From Stercorarius parasiticus (Eukaryota; Chordata; Aves; Charadriiformes; Stercorariidae), in the NCBI GenBank assembly GCA_013396915.1, contig VWZL01001361.1, positions 828,740-892,739 on the forward strand: DNA of 64,000 nucleotides, in the 5' to 3' direction. The translations under genes were made by a program, and so were the position numbers. Shown here piece after piece: positions 11,770 through 22,429 of the stretch. Numbering within the stretch: the first letter of the stretch is position 1; the number at the start of each line of letters is the position of its first letter. Under the pieces are notes generated by a model. It searched no databases. It worked only from the letters and a program-made list of their open reading frames with translations, and was not told the origin of the DNA.

Positions 11770-12666
11770 CTAAAATTAACAGTTTGGGAGAGGGAAGCAT
11801 GAGGCATCCCATTCCAAATGTAATGAATGGTTTATACACACACTACTCACAAAGACTCTAGGAAGGAAATTATGCTTCAAAGATTTTTTTGGTACACTAT
11901 ATACTAAGTTTTACTAATATTTCTTCAGAAAACCATAAACAGGAAAGCAGCATAAAGATCTCCCCAGAATGGGCTAATTAGCAAATACAATAGAAATATT
12001 AGTCCAGAGCCCTTGAAGAGAAGGGGGAAGGAAACCGTCAAGTCTACCATGTCTCTGTGTGATGATCCAGTGCTTAATGGTAGGAAACGAGAAGCAAATA
12101 AACAGGAAAAAGAGGAAGGAGCTGGCAGGGAAAGTGTGGTAGAGAAAGGAAACTTGTCACCCAGGGCAAGTACACTGAGAGGCTCTGATAGGCATCTTTA
12201 ACAATAGGAGCAGGAAAACAAGTTTCAAGAGGACTCCATTTCAAGTATATCTTGGGCCAAATGAGGATAATTACCCATCCATCAACTCGCATGAAATGAG
12301 GCAAAAGGAAAACATTATTGCTTAGTGTAATTTTAATGACACATTTTCATTGCTTCATTTTTGTAACTATGCTCCTTTATTGCCCATCAGTGTTTATAAG
12401 TTAACACATTCTTTTTTTCATTGTTACGTTTTGTCCAGTTACAAAGCAAACTCTGAATAATCCAAGATGGGAGTGGGCCTCCCAAACCAATTCTTAGAGT
12501 GCTTTGTAGCCCAAGATGTTTCTTGAAGATATTTACAGGGTGTCAGTGTATATGTCCATTGAGTTGCCTTCTGCAATTTAAGACTTGGTGGCATAGGGGC
12601 TTCCTCCACTGACTGGCAATAGCCAAGAAAGCAATATTATGGGGAGAGTAATCAAAACTGACTCAC

Positions 12667-12830
12667 AAGTTTGTACTAGTGCAGCTCCCGTTTCACAGGC
12701 CACTGGGTCAGTATTATTTCTGGGGGGTGGCATTTCTGCTTGTCTTTTCTTTCTCTGAGTCTCACAGGGCTCTTGTGACCATTCTCTCCAGCTCATTTCA
12801 CTGCAACTCCCTCTAGTCATCCGGATGTTG
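12667..12830 (-). CDS. Candidate exon (upstream) of an unidentified gene
   Basis: The minus-strand frame is open from a possible acceptor (TTATCAGTAG, weak pyrimidine tract) at 12830. It runs to a perfect donor ACTT|GTGAGT, whose last exon base is 12667. It contains a Met early on (MTRGSCSEMSWREWSQ) and a charged segment (QRKKRQAEMPPPRNN). It leaves in phase 1, matching the phase-1 entry of the exon at 11769. The start of the gene is not found. It may lie upstream towards the CpG island at 14.3-14.8 kb, head-to-head with TRIM45. Function unknown. Confidence 0.4.
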
Positions 12831-12839
12831 CTACTGATA

Positions 12840-14285
12840 ATGTATCATGGATACATTACTCAGCAGTGATCTGTCCTGTGCTCCAACCTGATCAGCCTCA
12901 GAGCACGTGATCAGATCAGATCACCTGGGGTGGAACCTCAGATTTCCTCTGCAATTGCCAGCCACAGCTTATTTCACCATCTCTCTGCAGCAATGGAAGT
13001 CGCTGCCGTTCTCTAGGTATCTTGCGTTTTCTGCGCAAGGGCGACGTTAAGATTCTTCTCCCATTTTCTTCCCACACCCACGCTTACAGTGTCATTTGCT
13101 ATTCCTTCACCAGCATGATTAAAAGAACCAGTCTTTCCTCTCTGCCACAACGTCTAATATTGTTATCAAGACATCTTGTCTCACAATTACTGCAACTTTT
13201 ATTCTCTCTAACCTCCGCAGCAACCACTTCACTCACTAATAGTTAATCCGAAGGAGGCTGCTAGGAACGTCTTTCTTTTGATCATCCTCAAGGTTGTAAA
13301 CACCTGATCGTGGTCTAAAACCTTGATCTCATATTACAACATAAAAGACACAGAAACATTTGAGTGCATTGCACAAAGAAGACAGTGTCTTTGTCAAGCC
13401 ATTCTGCATCGGATGGATGTTAACATCCACTGCAGATTAAGTATTTACAGATCAGTTGGTTTAGATAATTTGCACTCAGAAGTCTTAAAAAAGAATCTGA
13501 CTGGAGATTTCCCTTGCTTGTTGATTTTTAATGCAATTCAGGGAACTTAAAATCTGGAAGTTTCAAATGGTTTTCATGTCAAGTTGGTATTCAAAAGGAA
13601 AGGACAGGTAAGATAGCCATGGTCCTAGGCAAGCTAATGGAGAAGCTGGTACAAAGTTCAGTCATTAAGGGCTGAATGCAGCACATTATATGCGTATCAT
13701 TAGTGCTAGTCAACATGGTTTTACACAAAAGAGGTTTCTTTAAAAAAATAAAATAAATCCAATTTCATTCTTTGAGGAGCTTACAAATCAGACTGATAAA
13801 AGCAATCACATAGATACCATCAAAGTGCAAGGAGCTTCATGCAGCACTTCAATGACACTCTGATTTCAAAATCTGCCTTCTACAACATTCATAATTCCCA
13901 GGAGCAGTGGATCAATACAGTCCTCAGCCAATCTCCATGGGCAGTCATGGGGAAGCCTGGCTGTGTTGCACTATTTCTATTGAAGTTTCACTGATACTGC
14001 TTCTCGCCTGCTCAGCAAGTTCACTGATGATCACAAGGGAAAACTACAGAGGCCTGAAGGCAACTGGGGCAGGCCAGCAAAGGGTCTGCAAAGACCGAGT
14101 GCAAAGGCCAGTCAGAGGCCTCCATCAGGAGGTGAAGTTTTGAGCTGGAAGAACTGGAAACACAAAATCTACCCGCGGCAGGGTAGGGAAGGGGGCCGTT
14201 TCCCAGATGACCGGCTGGGAAAAAAACAGGAGCTGCCAGCGGTGGGCAACCGTCGGGAGAGGCTCCTTAGTGCCTCGGCGAGGAG
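12840..14285. other. No supported exon; region between an unidentified gene and TRIM45
   Basis: Several weak minus-strand splice-like pairs exist, for example a 24-base segment near 12927-12950 between an AG and a GTGATC donor, but none is convincing. No recognisable plus-strand gene. This stretch could hold the 5' exons of the unidentified minus-strand gene. Confidence 0.35.
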
Positions 14286-14329
14286 GACGGTGACAAAGTG
14301 GGGTCTTGGCTCCTCTCTGCCCGCCTTTG

Positions 14330-14352
14330 CCCGTCCCGTCCCGTCCCGTCCC
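14330..14352. repeat. CCCGT pentanucleotide array
   Basis: Four to five tandem CCCGT units in the CpG island just upstream of TRIM45. The reverse motif (CGGGA repeated) occurs in the CTC1 island at about 59252-59268. Confidence 0.8.
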
Positions 14353-14498
14353 GGAGGAGGAGCCCCGGGGGAGGCGGCAGCGGGGTCCCCCGGCCGCCAT
14401 CGCGCCCGTCGCCCCTCACGCCGTCGCCTCACGCAGGGCGCGGCGGCGGATGGCAGCGCCGGTTCGGGTACGACACCCCCCGGCCCCAACCGCCGTCC

Positions 14499-14513
14499 GT
14501 CGCCCCTAGCAAC
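14499..14513 (+). promoter_or_regulatory. X-box-like RFX site upstream of TRIM45
   Basis: GTCGCC-CCT-AGCAAC is two inverted RFX half-sites (GTNRCC and RGYAAC) with a three-base spacer. Strict X-boxes have a two-base AT spacer, so this is a relaxed match. It lies in the CpG island, 46 bases before the N at 14559. Known biology: RFX factors bind such sites in promoters of ciliary and also housekeeping genes. Occupancy here is inference. Confidence 0.45.
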
Positions 14514-14558
14514 GGGGCAGCCGGCGCCCAACGGCCGGAGGCGGCGCGAGGGGGCGGC

Positions 14559-14559
14559 N
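14559..14559. other. Single N: probable collapsed assembly gap in TRIM45 exon 1
   Basis: An isolated ambiguous base separates sequence that does not encode any TRIM45 N-terminus from sequence that aligns with human TRIM45 from about residue 98 on. Bases just after it encode AEVALPPGGV (human DAQVDLPMGGV). Bases before it encode only Arg- and Gly-rich GC-island translation without the RING cysteines. Confidence 0.7.
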
Positions 14560-17500
14560 GCCGAGGTGGCCCTGCCGCCCGGCGGCGTCGGCCAGCTCAC
14601 CCCTGACTATCTGGCGATGAGCCGCGGCGGGGCGGCGGCGGCGGGGTGCGACCTCTGCGCCGACGGGGCGGCCGTGAGGCGGTGCCTGACCTGCGGGGCC
14701 GACCTCTGCCTCTTCTGCTGCCAGGCCCACAGGTGAGGGGGCGGCGAAGGGGACCGGCCCGGACGGGGCCACCTCGCCACGGGGTGCGCGAGGCGGCCTT
14801 CCCTCCTCGGGCCGCCGGACAGAGTGGGTGGGTGCAGCAGGCAGGGAGCCCTACAGAGCTAGCCAAGCAGTCAACCCACATGTCTTCCAGTTTGTTCAAT
14901 CCCTAAGGGGTTTTTATCCTTCCTGGAAGATGCTCTGTACTCAGGTAGGGACCGTCAAGCTGTGTGTAGTATGTCAGTCAGTCCTGGTCAGTTGAGGCCA
15001 TTAAGTCCAAAATCAGGCCGCCCTTTGCCCGTGGTGGTGCCTGTTTGCTGATTTGCGTGTCAGTTTAGCATCACCCCAGTGCTCCAACAGGCATGGATGC
15101 AGGCAGAGTACTTTCAGGACAAGAGCCTTGTGGTGTCCCGCTTTGGAGAAGGCACGTCTCCCAAGGGAAAATGGGCAAGTTAAGCTGCTGGTCTGCCTCT
15201 CTCCACCTCCAGAAACATTTACTGTGCTTATGTGCAAAGGCACCCTTACGTGAAGTGAAAGGAGATAAGGGGAAGCCCTGACACTAGCCTGCCTGCGTGA
15301 TTGCTACCTCCTGATGACTGATCCACGTGCTTGCCTGTTACCTGTTGTGACCATGTATCTTGTGTGCATTTTCAGCATTTCTGTGAGGCTGGGAGCCTAC
15401 AGCATAACACTATTGCTTTGCAGTATGCCTGATGCTACAGGGTTTAGTTCTGTTGGAATATGGGAAAACTGAAGGCTTGACAGCAGAAGAGAGCTGTGTA
15501 CCTCAGAGACGGTCATGTCAGTGAGGCAGGAAGACAAGGTGACTGCAGCAGAGGTAGGAGCTGAAGAGGAGGCAGACGCAGTGGCCAGTGAGCATGGCAG
15601 AGGACAAGCAGCACCATGATAGTAGAGACAGGAAGTCTGAACAACCTTCTGGAGCAAGGATGTGACAGGCAGAGTCAGAAAAACAGTAGCAATAGTCAGG
15701 CAATCCTCTTAGCCTGGGTTAATCAGCTCAGCCTATTCCCTCCACGTTTGCTGCTTCTTTCCACTTGATTAGCAAACTGAGGCATATTCCTCACTGCCCT
15801 GCCCCCCTGCAGATACTGGTGCCAGTGGTAAAAATGGCTTAGACTCTTAGTTACCTTTCCACTCGAGGCTATAATTTTTAGCATACCATTCTGATTAGCT
15901 AATGCCTCGTACCCCATGCAAGCTGCTGAAGAGTGATAAAGTGGGACCTTGAATAGCAGCCTGCCGCACTGACAGAAATAACTGTGGAAGGTATGAAGCA
16001 GTAGAAAATTTGTCAGTGACCTGCTTCCTACCTTATTTACTGATATCATTTTTTCACCCCACTAGCGTCTGTAGACTTGCACTTGATTTAGTTGATGGCA
16101 GAGCAGAACAAGGGCCAGTGGAAACCATTTTGAAATTATTTCCTGGTGCAGAGGGAAGATTTCTATGTATCTGAGTGCCACTGTTGTGCTCTTTGGAATA
16201 AGTGAGAGAGGTCTTAGGTGGATGTCAGGGAAGTGTGAATTTGAAGGGTGTTGTACAAATAATGCTAGAAGGCTTTGAAAATGTGCTGGACCCAAGGGAG
16301 ATTAGTGGGAAGGAAAAGGAGTAGTGTAAGGACAGTGTCCTGCCCTGTGATGAGGTTGTTTTGTGTTGCCAGAGCAACTCTGTAGAGCTTGGTCCTCGGA
16401 GTATTTCCTTGCTCATGGCTTGGAGCTCCCATCGCAACTGCCAGAAGTCATTAGTGCAGGAGACAAGGAAGTAGAAAAGGCTTTTACATCCTGCTCAATA
16501 AGTAGCTCCCAGTGTCCAAAATAGCATAAAATTGAAATATTCTAGTGCTGCCCTGTGACATGGTGGATGTCTGGGTCATAAGAGGTTCTTTGTGTCCCAT
16601 CCTTGGTCTCCTCTGAGCAGGACCTAACCTGGCGGCCAGAAGGAGGTGGGGTTTGACTTTCAGAATACAAAATGTTTTACCACAGACTGTCTTCTGGCAG
16701 TGGCCTGAACTAGGTTTTACCCTAAGGGATATTACAGCTCATTTGCCTCAGCGAATTTAAAGCTGGTGAAAAACACTGGGCTGATGGCTGAAGAGCTTGG
16801 CACCTCCCATTCCTCTCCAGATGTGACTGTTGGTGAGCAATTATGTTTCGAGACACCTCCTGCCAGCTGTCACTTTGCGGGGCTCACTGCCCTCCTGCTG
16901 CCTTTGTTACAGCGGGCTCTAGGGGTAATTGCAACTATCCCGCTTCTGTCAGGCTCCATGAAGGGGCTGCTGGTAGTAGCAGCCTGGCAGCCTGTTCTCT
17001 GTATGTGGACATGGTGGGTCACACAATTCTTGTGTCTGAAAATAGTGCTGACAGCACGCAGGGAGCCTGAGAGCAGCCTCTAATGAGCTGCTTGCCAGTG
17101 CTGTTCTCTTTTGTGTGGAGCCTTGTCCTTATGAGACCACAAGTCCCTTCATGCAGAGTGAATTTCAGTGGAGACAGGAGGGAGCGATGCACACTGTGAC
17201 TTGTAGTCTGTACAGACTGGCATTCACAAGGGGTCTTGTATGTTTACATTTCATATCCAAAATGCATGAAGTGATGTGTGGTTGCTCCCTTCTAGGAGAC
17301 AGAAGAAGACAGCCTCTCATGCTGTGACAGAGCTGGAGAATACCAAGGATTGCAGCCAGGCCGAGAAGCCTCTCTTCTGCCCTTCCCATCCCACAGAGAG
17401 GCTAAGGCTGTTCTGCGAGCAGTGTGACCAGCCTGTGTGCCGAGACTGCGTTGTAGACAGGCACCGGCAGCACTCCTATGACTTCACCGGCAATGTCATC

Positions 17501-20500
17501 CACAGGCATGGGGACGCCCTGTGGGAGCTGCTGAAAAGCGCCCAGCAGCGCATGAGCACCCTAGAGGGTGTGCTGAGCCAGATTGATGACATGGGTATTG
17601 CCTTACGTGGTCGCACAGAGGCTGTGGCCACAGAGATCTGTCTGTTTGCCAGTGGGTATGTGAAAGTGATTGAAGAGCACCGGGACCGGCTGTTGAAGCA
17701 GCTGGAGGACTTGAAGGTGCAGAAGGAAAACCTGCTGCACTTGCGGAAGGCCCAACTGCAGCAGCTGCTGCTGGACATGAGGACAGGCGTGGAATTCACA
17801 GAGCGCTTGCTGACAAGCGGCTCGGACCTGGAGATCCTTATCACCAAAGGGGTGGTGGCAAGCCGGCTGGCAAAGCTGAACAGCGTTGCTTACAACACCC
17901 ATCCCAGCGTGGACGACGGGATCCAGTTCTCTCCCCAGGAGAGGGCAGGGCAGTGTCGTGGCTATGAACTTTTTGGGGCTATTCTCAATAAAGTGGTTGA
18001 TCCAGCCAGATGTACCCTGCATGGGGAAGGTAATGCAGTGCTGTAAAACAGATGAATGGGAATGCACTGCTCACTGAAGTCATGTCTCTGTTCTCTGTAC
18101 CCATGTGGTGTGCAGCTTAAGGCACTGTTGGCTCCCTGCTGTCCAGGCATTGACTAGGGGCAGGCGTAGAGTCCTGCCGGAGGTTGCATTTCTTGTTGAG
18201 GGCCCATGGGAGCTGTGCTGGGCAGGGAGCCAGAGAGCTATCCCCATCCAGATGTACAGAGCCTACTGGAGCTGCACTCTACAACATCACTGACCTCAGC
18301 ATGGGGCTGAGGTGTGAGGAGAGCAACCCTCAGGCCAAAGACCAGAGCTTACTCAGGGGATGGGAATGGCACCTGCAATAGCAGGATGTGTTGCTCTTCC
18401 AGTGGCCCCAGCTGTTCTGCAGCACGGGCCCAGGCAGATCACCTCTGTGGCGGAATGAGTAGGTTCATTCCCCTTACAGCTTCTGCTGAGATTGCCATGG
18501 GAATAACTCGCATTGATGGTTTCATGGATATTTGCTTACTAAGGACTTGGAGCAGGGCCAGCAAACAGATAATGTTCAGACCAGCCCAGAGAGCATAGGC
18601 AGCTCTGGTCAGTAATGGCCTGCGTTGGGCAGATGAGACAAACCCAGAGCTCGTTCAGTCCCTTCCATGCCAAACTGAAAGTGCTGGGGTCTCTGGGGCT
18701 CCACACTGCACAGCGGGGCTGTTCCTCCTCCCTCCTGGTTGCATGGTTCACCTTGAGGCCTTCTGGGAAGATGCCAGCTGGGCTTAGAGGGGTAGGCAGG
18801 AAGACTGATGCATACAGACCTCCAGGCTAAGCCTGCCCAACATCGCTCAGTGCCTACGGCTGTCCACTCTTTCCTGATCCCCAGTCATATATGTACTTTT
18901 CCCTGTGAATGGAAGGAGCTGTACACCCCAACAGCAAAGTCCTGGCTGTGCTTTGATGGGGACTGCAACCCTGAAAAATAGGTGGGAGGTGGCAGTCATG
19001 GCTGGTGTGAATCCTTTCTGGTTCTGTTTCTCTGCCTTGCAGATCTCCACAGTGCCTGTCAGAACCAGCTGACTGGCTTTACCCTGCTCTGCAGTGACAC
19101 CATGGGGGAGCGGATGGGGCGAGGAGGAGAAGCTGTTCAGGTCACCATCACCCACAAGGACAAGAAGGACTGGTGGGTATTTCACCTGAGAGCTCCCCAG
19201 TCACAGGGTTTGCCTTTCTGCCTCCTTTATCCAGGCTCCCTCCTTGTTTGGGCAGGTGGGAGGACGTGCTTCAGCATGTGGGTCAGAATCTGCAGGGGAA
19301 AAGGCACTACTGTTCTTCCCACTGGTATAGCAGTGCTTCTTACTGGTTGTATTTGGCTGTGTGGAGCTTGGCAGTGTTGGCTCAGATTTGTATTGAGTCT
19401 TTCAGTGATTTGGGACTTCTTAAACGATTCAACTCTCAGTGGGTGTTACGCGTTGTGAGAATGAACTGTTGCTACTTCCAACCCCTACCAGTAGACACCC
19501 AGGGCTTCTGCTTTTGTTAACACCTAATGAGTGTAACATAGCAACCCCAGAATGACTGTCCCAAGTCAATGACTGCTCCTATCCAAGCCCAGGAGCCTCT
19601 GACAGTTGATGGAAGTGCCTAGTGTATGTTCTGGAGAAGGAATCTGTCGGGATTTCATTGTGCTTTCTCATGTAGTTGCAAGTGTTGAGCACTTTAATAC
19701 ATTCAGAGTTTTTCTAGCAAAAAAAAAAAAGCAAAAGCAAGGGAAGAGCACAATTAGGGTCCTAAGTGTTTCCACAATGAAATGACCACCAGAAAAAAAT
19801 ATTTTGTTACTGTTTTCAGGCCACACTTGTTACTATAAAGCAGCCAGTCACGAATGCAGAGCCAATTGGGGGTCAGTTCTTAAGAAAAACATCTATTCAG
19901 TTTTATTGTACATACAGTGCAGCTGAAGCAAGATGCAGGTGTAACTTGTTCCAGGATCCGCTATTGGTGGGATGACCTGATGAAAAAAGGGACAGGATGC
20001 TTGCTATGGGGAAGCATTGACAAGGCATACAGAAACAGTGCTGGCTGCACAGGGGCTTATTACTAGAGCATCATTGTTCCAGAACATTGCACCAGTGTAC
20101 TTTCCTTCCTTAGGTGCACATACGATGTAGGAAGATGTGCACATGAGGGTTATGTGGATTTTGCTTGGTGGGGTAGAGGTCGCTGTGGCCAAATTAACTC
20201 AAATTCTTGTTCTTGGGTGTATGCAGTTGCTACATCTGTTGCTGAAAGCTGTTTGGCTTTGGGTTGAGGCACAGCAGCTGAAGTATCATCACACAGTTCA
20301 TGGCAGGAAATGATGTAGGCAGCTGTATTGATGTGAAATGGTGGGGGGTGGGGAACACAGCCTGCAAATCTGGAAGATTATAAAATGTCATGTCTTGTGA
20401 CACAAGAGACTAATTAGTGGGGGTTAGGAAGAATACCTTTCTGTATGCAGAGCTGCCTGATAATTGTCTGTGGAAAGCTCTTTCCACCTTACTGAAGCAG

Positions 20501-22266
20501 GCAATCAGTAATTCCTGATGCTTTTTCCCTGGGACTGTTGTCCACTAGGGTTCCTTGAGAAACCCAGAGAGCTTCACTTCGGAAAGGGAGAGTTCACCAG
20601 CAGGGACCTAGGACTCCCCAGAGCATTGAAGAGAAGAGTTGGGGTCAATGCTTTTGTGACAGTGATTGAAGTGATTCAAATCTTCCCTGTTTATGTCCTG
20701 TCTTATTCATGGTCTCTTCTGGAGGTAAATGCTCTCTGAAGCTGTGAATTTACCCCATTTCTGAGGGCTGTTATCTGATGGGGTAATCTGACCTGCAAGT
20801 GCACTGTCTGTCATCTGCTCTTTCAGTGCTCAGGGTAGCTACAAATCCTTGCAGTGCAGCTAGCTTTGTGTGACTTCCTTTGTATGGTTATTGCAGCTCC
20901 AAGGAGCGGGTGCGTGTGAAAGCAACTCAATGCTTGAGCATTGCTCATGCATCCCGCTTCAGACCTGCAGCTGCTGAACAAGGCTATGGATAAAGAACTA
21001 ACCACAAATCTAGGCCAAACAATGGTTCACACGTAGAACAATTTTCTGCCACTCACTGACCTCTTGGACTTCTCTCTGTTCATAGTGCAGTCAAGCCAAA
21101 AGTGTGTGATAACGGTGATGGGACCTACCATGTTTCCTACAGCCCTGAGGAGCCAGGCTTGTATGCTGTCTGTGTCTATGTGAAAGGGCAGCATGTAAAG
21201 GTAACATTTCTTGTTTCTCTTGCACTGCTTCTTCTTTACCTGCTTTTCTAAGTACTTGCTTCAAATCTTTCTAAGGATTGCCTCTACCATTTAGCAGTTT
21301 AAGACCGGGCTTAGTGATCTGACAGGATCACCTAGTTTGTTTCTGAAAATGCACACAACATCTGATAGCATCCGCTACAGCAGCTGCTCTGCTTACTTGT
21401 CCTCTGCAGGGCTCTCCATTCACTCTGATGGTGAAAACCAAGTTCCGTGAGCACCAAGGCGTGTTTCACTGCTGCACGTTCTGCTCAAGCGGAGGGCAGA
21501 AAGCTGCTCGTTGTGCCTGTGGGGGTACCATGCCAGGTGAGTGCTCAGCTTTCCCCACATTTCTCAATGAGGCTAAGCAGCACTGTGGCTATGCTGTTCC
21601 TGTTGCCGTTTTGGCAGGTTGGGAGCTTCCAAACTGTTTCACATGGTGCCTAATGCTGTCAAATGGAAAAGCTTCACTCATTTAGGATGAGAGTTCAACT
21701 CCCCTGTTTGTTTAATCCCCACCAGCTTCCCTGTCCTTGACCTGTGTGTGTCATTGTTTGTTTTGCATGTTTTAGTATAGAACCAGCCTCTTCCTTTTTC
21801 TGTGCTTGATCTGTATCTAACTCTGGCCAGAGCCACCAGTGGCTGGCACAGGGTTCTGCAGGCCCATATCTTGCATTACTCAACAGACAAGAGGACGGAA
21901 ATCTTTAGCTTTCCCCAGTGACTGGAACAGGGAGGTCCCCCTCTGTTGTTCTCCTTTCTTTAAGGAGCTGTGGTAATTTTGGCCTTGAATATGCTGTGGT
22001 CTCATCAGCACATGACTGCTCATCTTAGAGAAGTCCTGGGGCTGAAGCACTCTCTGAAAGCCTCTGACACGCTGGGATTTTCTGGCCCACTTTTGCTTGC
22101 CTCTTCTCTTGCAGGTGGGTACCAAGGCTGTGGCCATGGACACAAAGGTCACCCTGGCTGCCCCCACTGGTCATGCTGTGGACAAGTGAAGGAGAGCTCT
22201 GAGTGCTTGGGAGGGCCACCCAGTGACACCTCACAGAGGAGTTTGCTCAGGACAGTTGCACTCTGA
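14560..22266 (+). CDS. TRIM45: TRIM45, tripartite-motif E3 ubiquitin ligase with filamin repeat (5' end missing)
   Basis: Six exons: 14560-14732 (partial), 17296-18029, 19043-19172, 21086-21200, 21410-21536, 22115-22266. All junctions are GT-AG and in phase, giving 476 residues against about 580 in human. In order the protein has an atypical B-box 1 (CDLC, CLTC, CLFCCQAH), B-box 2 (FCPSHP, FCEQCDQPVCRDC, HRQHS), a coiled coil encoded in the rest of exon 2 (EEHRDRLLKQLEDLKVQKEN), a filamin-type Ig repeat across exons 2-5 (DNGDGTYHVSYSPEEPGLY, GSPFTLMV), and a conserved Cys/His-rich tail (CCTFCSSGGQKAARC, GCGHGHKGHPG) ending RSLLRTVAL. TRIM45 is a RING E3 reported to restrain MAPK and NF-kB signalling and to act on p53. 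Here the RING part is absent at the N at 14559, so no start codon is assigned. The Met at 14617 aligns inside the human protein and is not the normal start. Confidence 0.95.
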
Positions 22267-22407
22267 GCAGCCAGGTGAGCCCCTGCAAGCCCAGGGCACT
22301 ACTGCTGGCTTCTGCAGGAGCACAAACCATGAGGATCCCCACGATCACTGCAGAGCCTCGTTGCCAACATCGTGATGGGTGCGAACTGAGAAAGAGGAAT
22401 GAGGAGA

Positions 22408-22413
22408 AATAAA
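22408..22413 (+). terminator. TRIM45: TRIM45 polyadenylation signal
   Basis: AATAAA 142 bases after the TRIM45 stop, followed within about 25-30 bases by a GU-rich GGCTGTGTATG element. This predicts a very short 3' UTR ending near 22430. Confidence 0.7.
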
Positions 22414-22429
22414 ATTGTGCCTTATATTC

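Larger units (their letters stand above)
14290..14830. promoter_or_regulatory. CpG-island promoter of TRIM45, possibly bidirectional
   Basis: GC content rises abruptly and CpG is dense from about 14290 to 14830, around TRIM45 exon 1. It includes a short CCCGT pentanucleotide array at 14330-14352 and an X-box-like palindrome at 14499-14513. Nothing TATA-like is seen. A minus-strand candidate gene begins within 2 kb to the left, so divergent transcription is possible. Confidence 0.7.

Noticed and set aside
14140..14559. Long plus frame running into TRIM45 exon 1 that could look like its N-terminus
   Set aside because: It is Arg-, Gly- and Pro-rich GC-island translation crossing an N, with no RING cysteines and no likeness to known TRIM45 N-termini.
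14169..14600. 143-codon minus frame in the TRIM45 island
   Set aside because: Composition-driven open frame in GC-rich DNA, spans the N, and is antisense to the island and exon 1.
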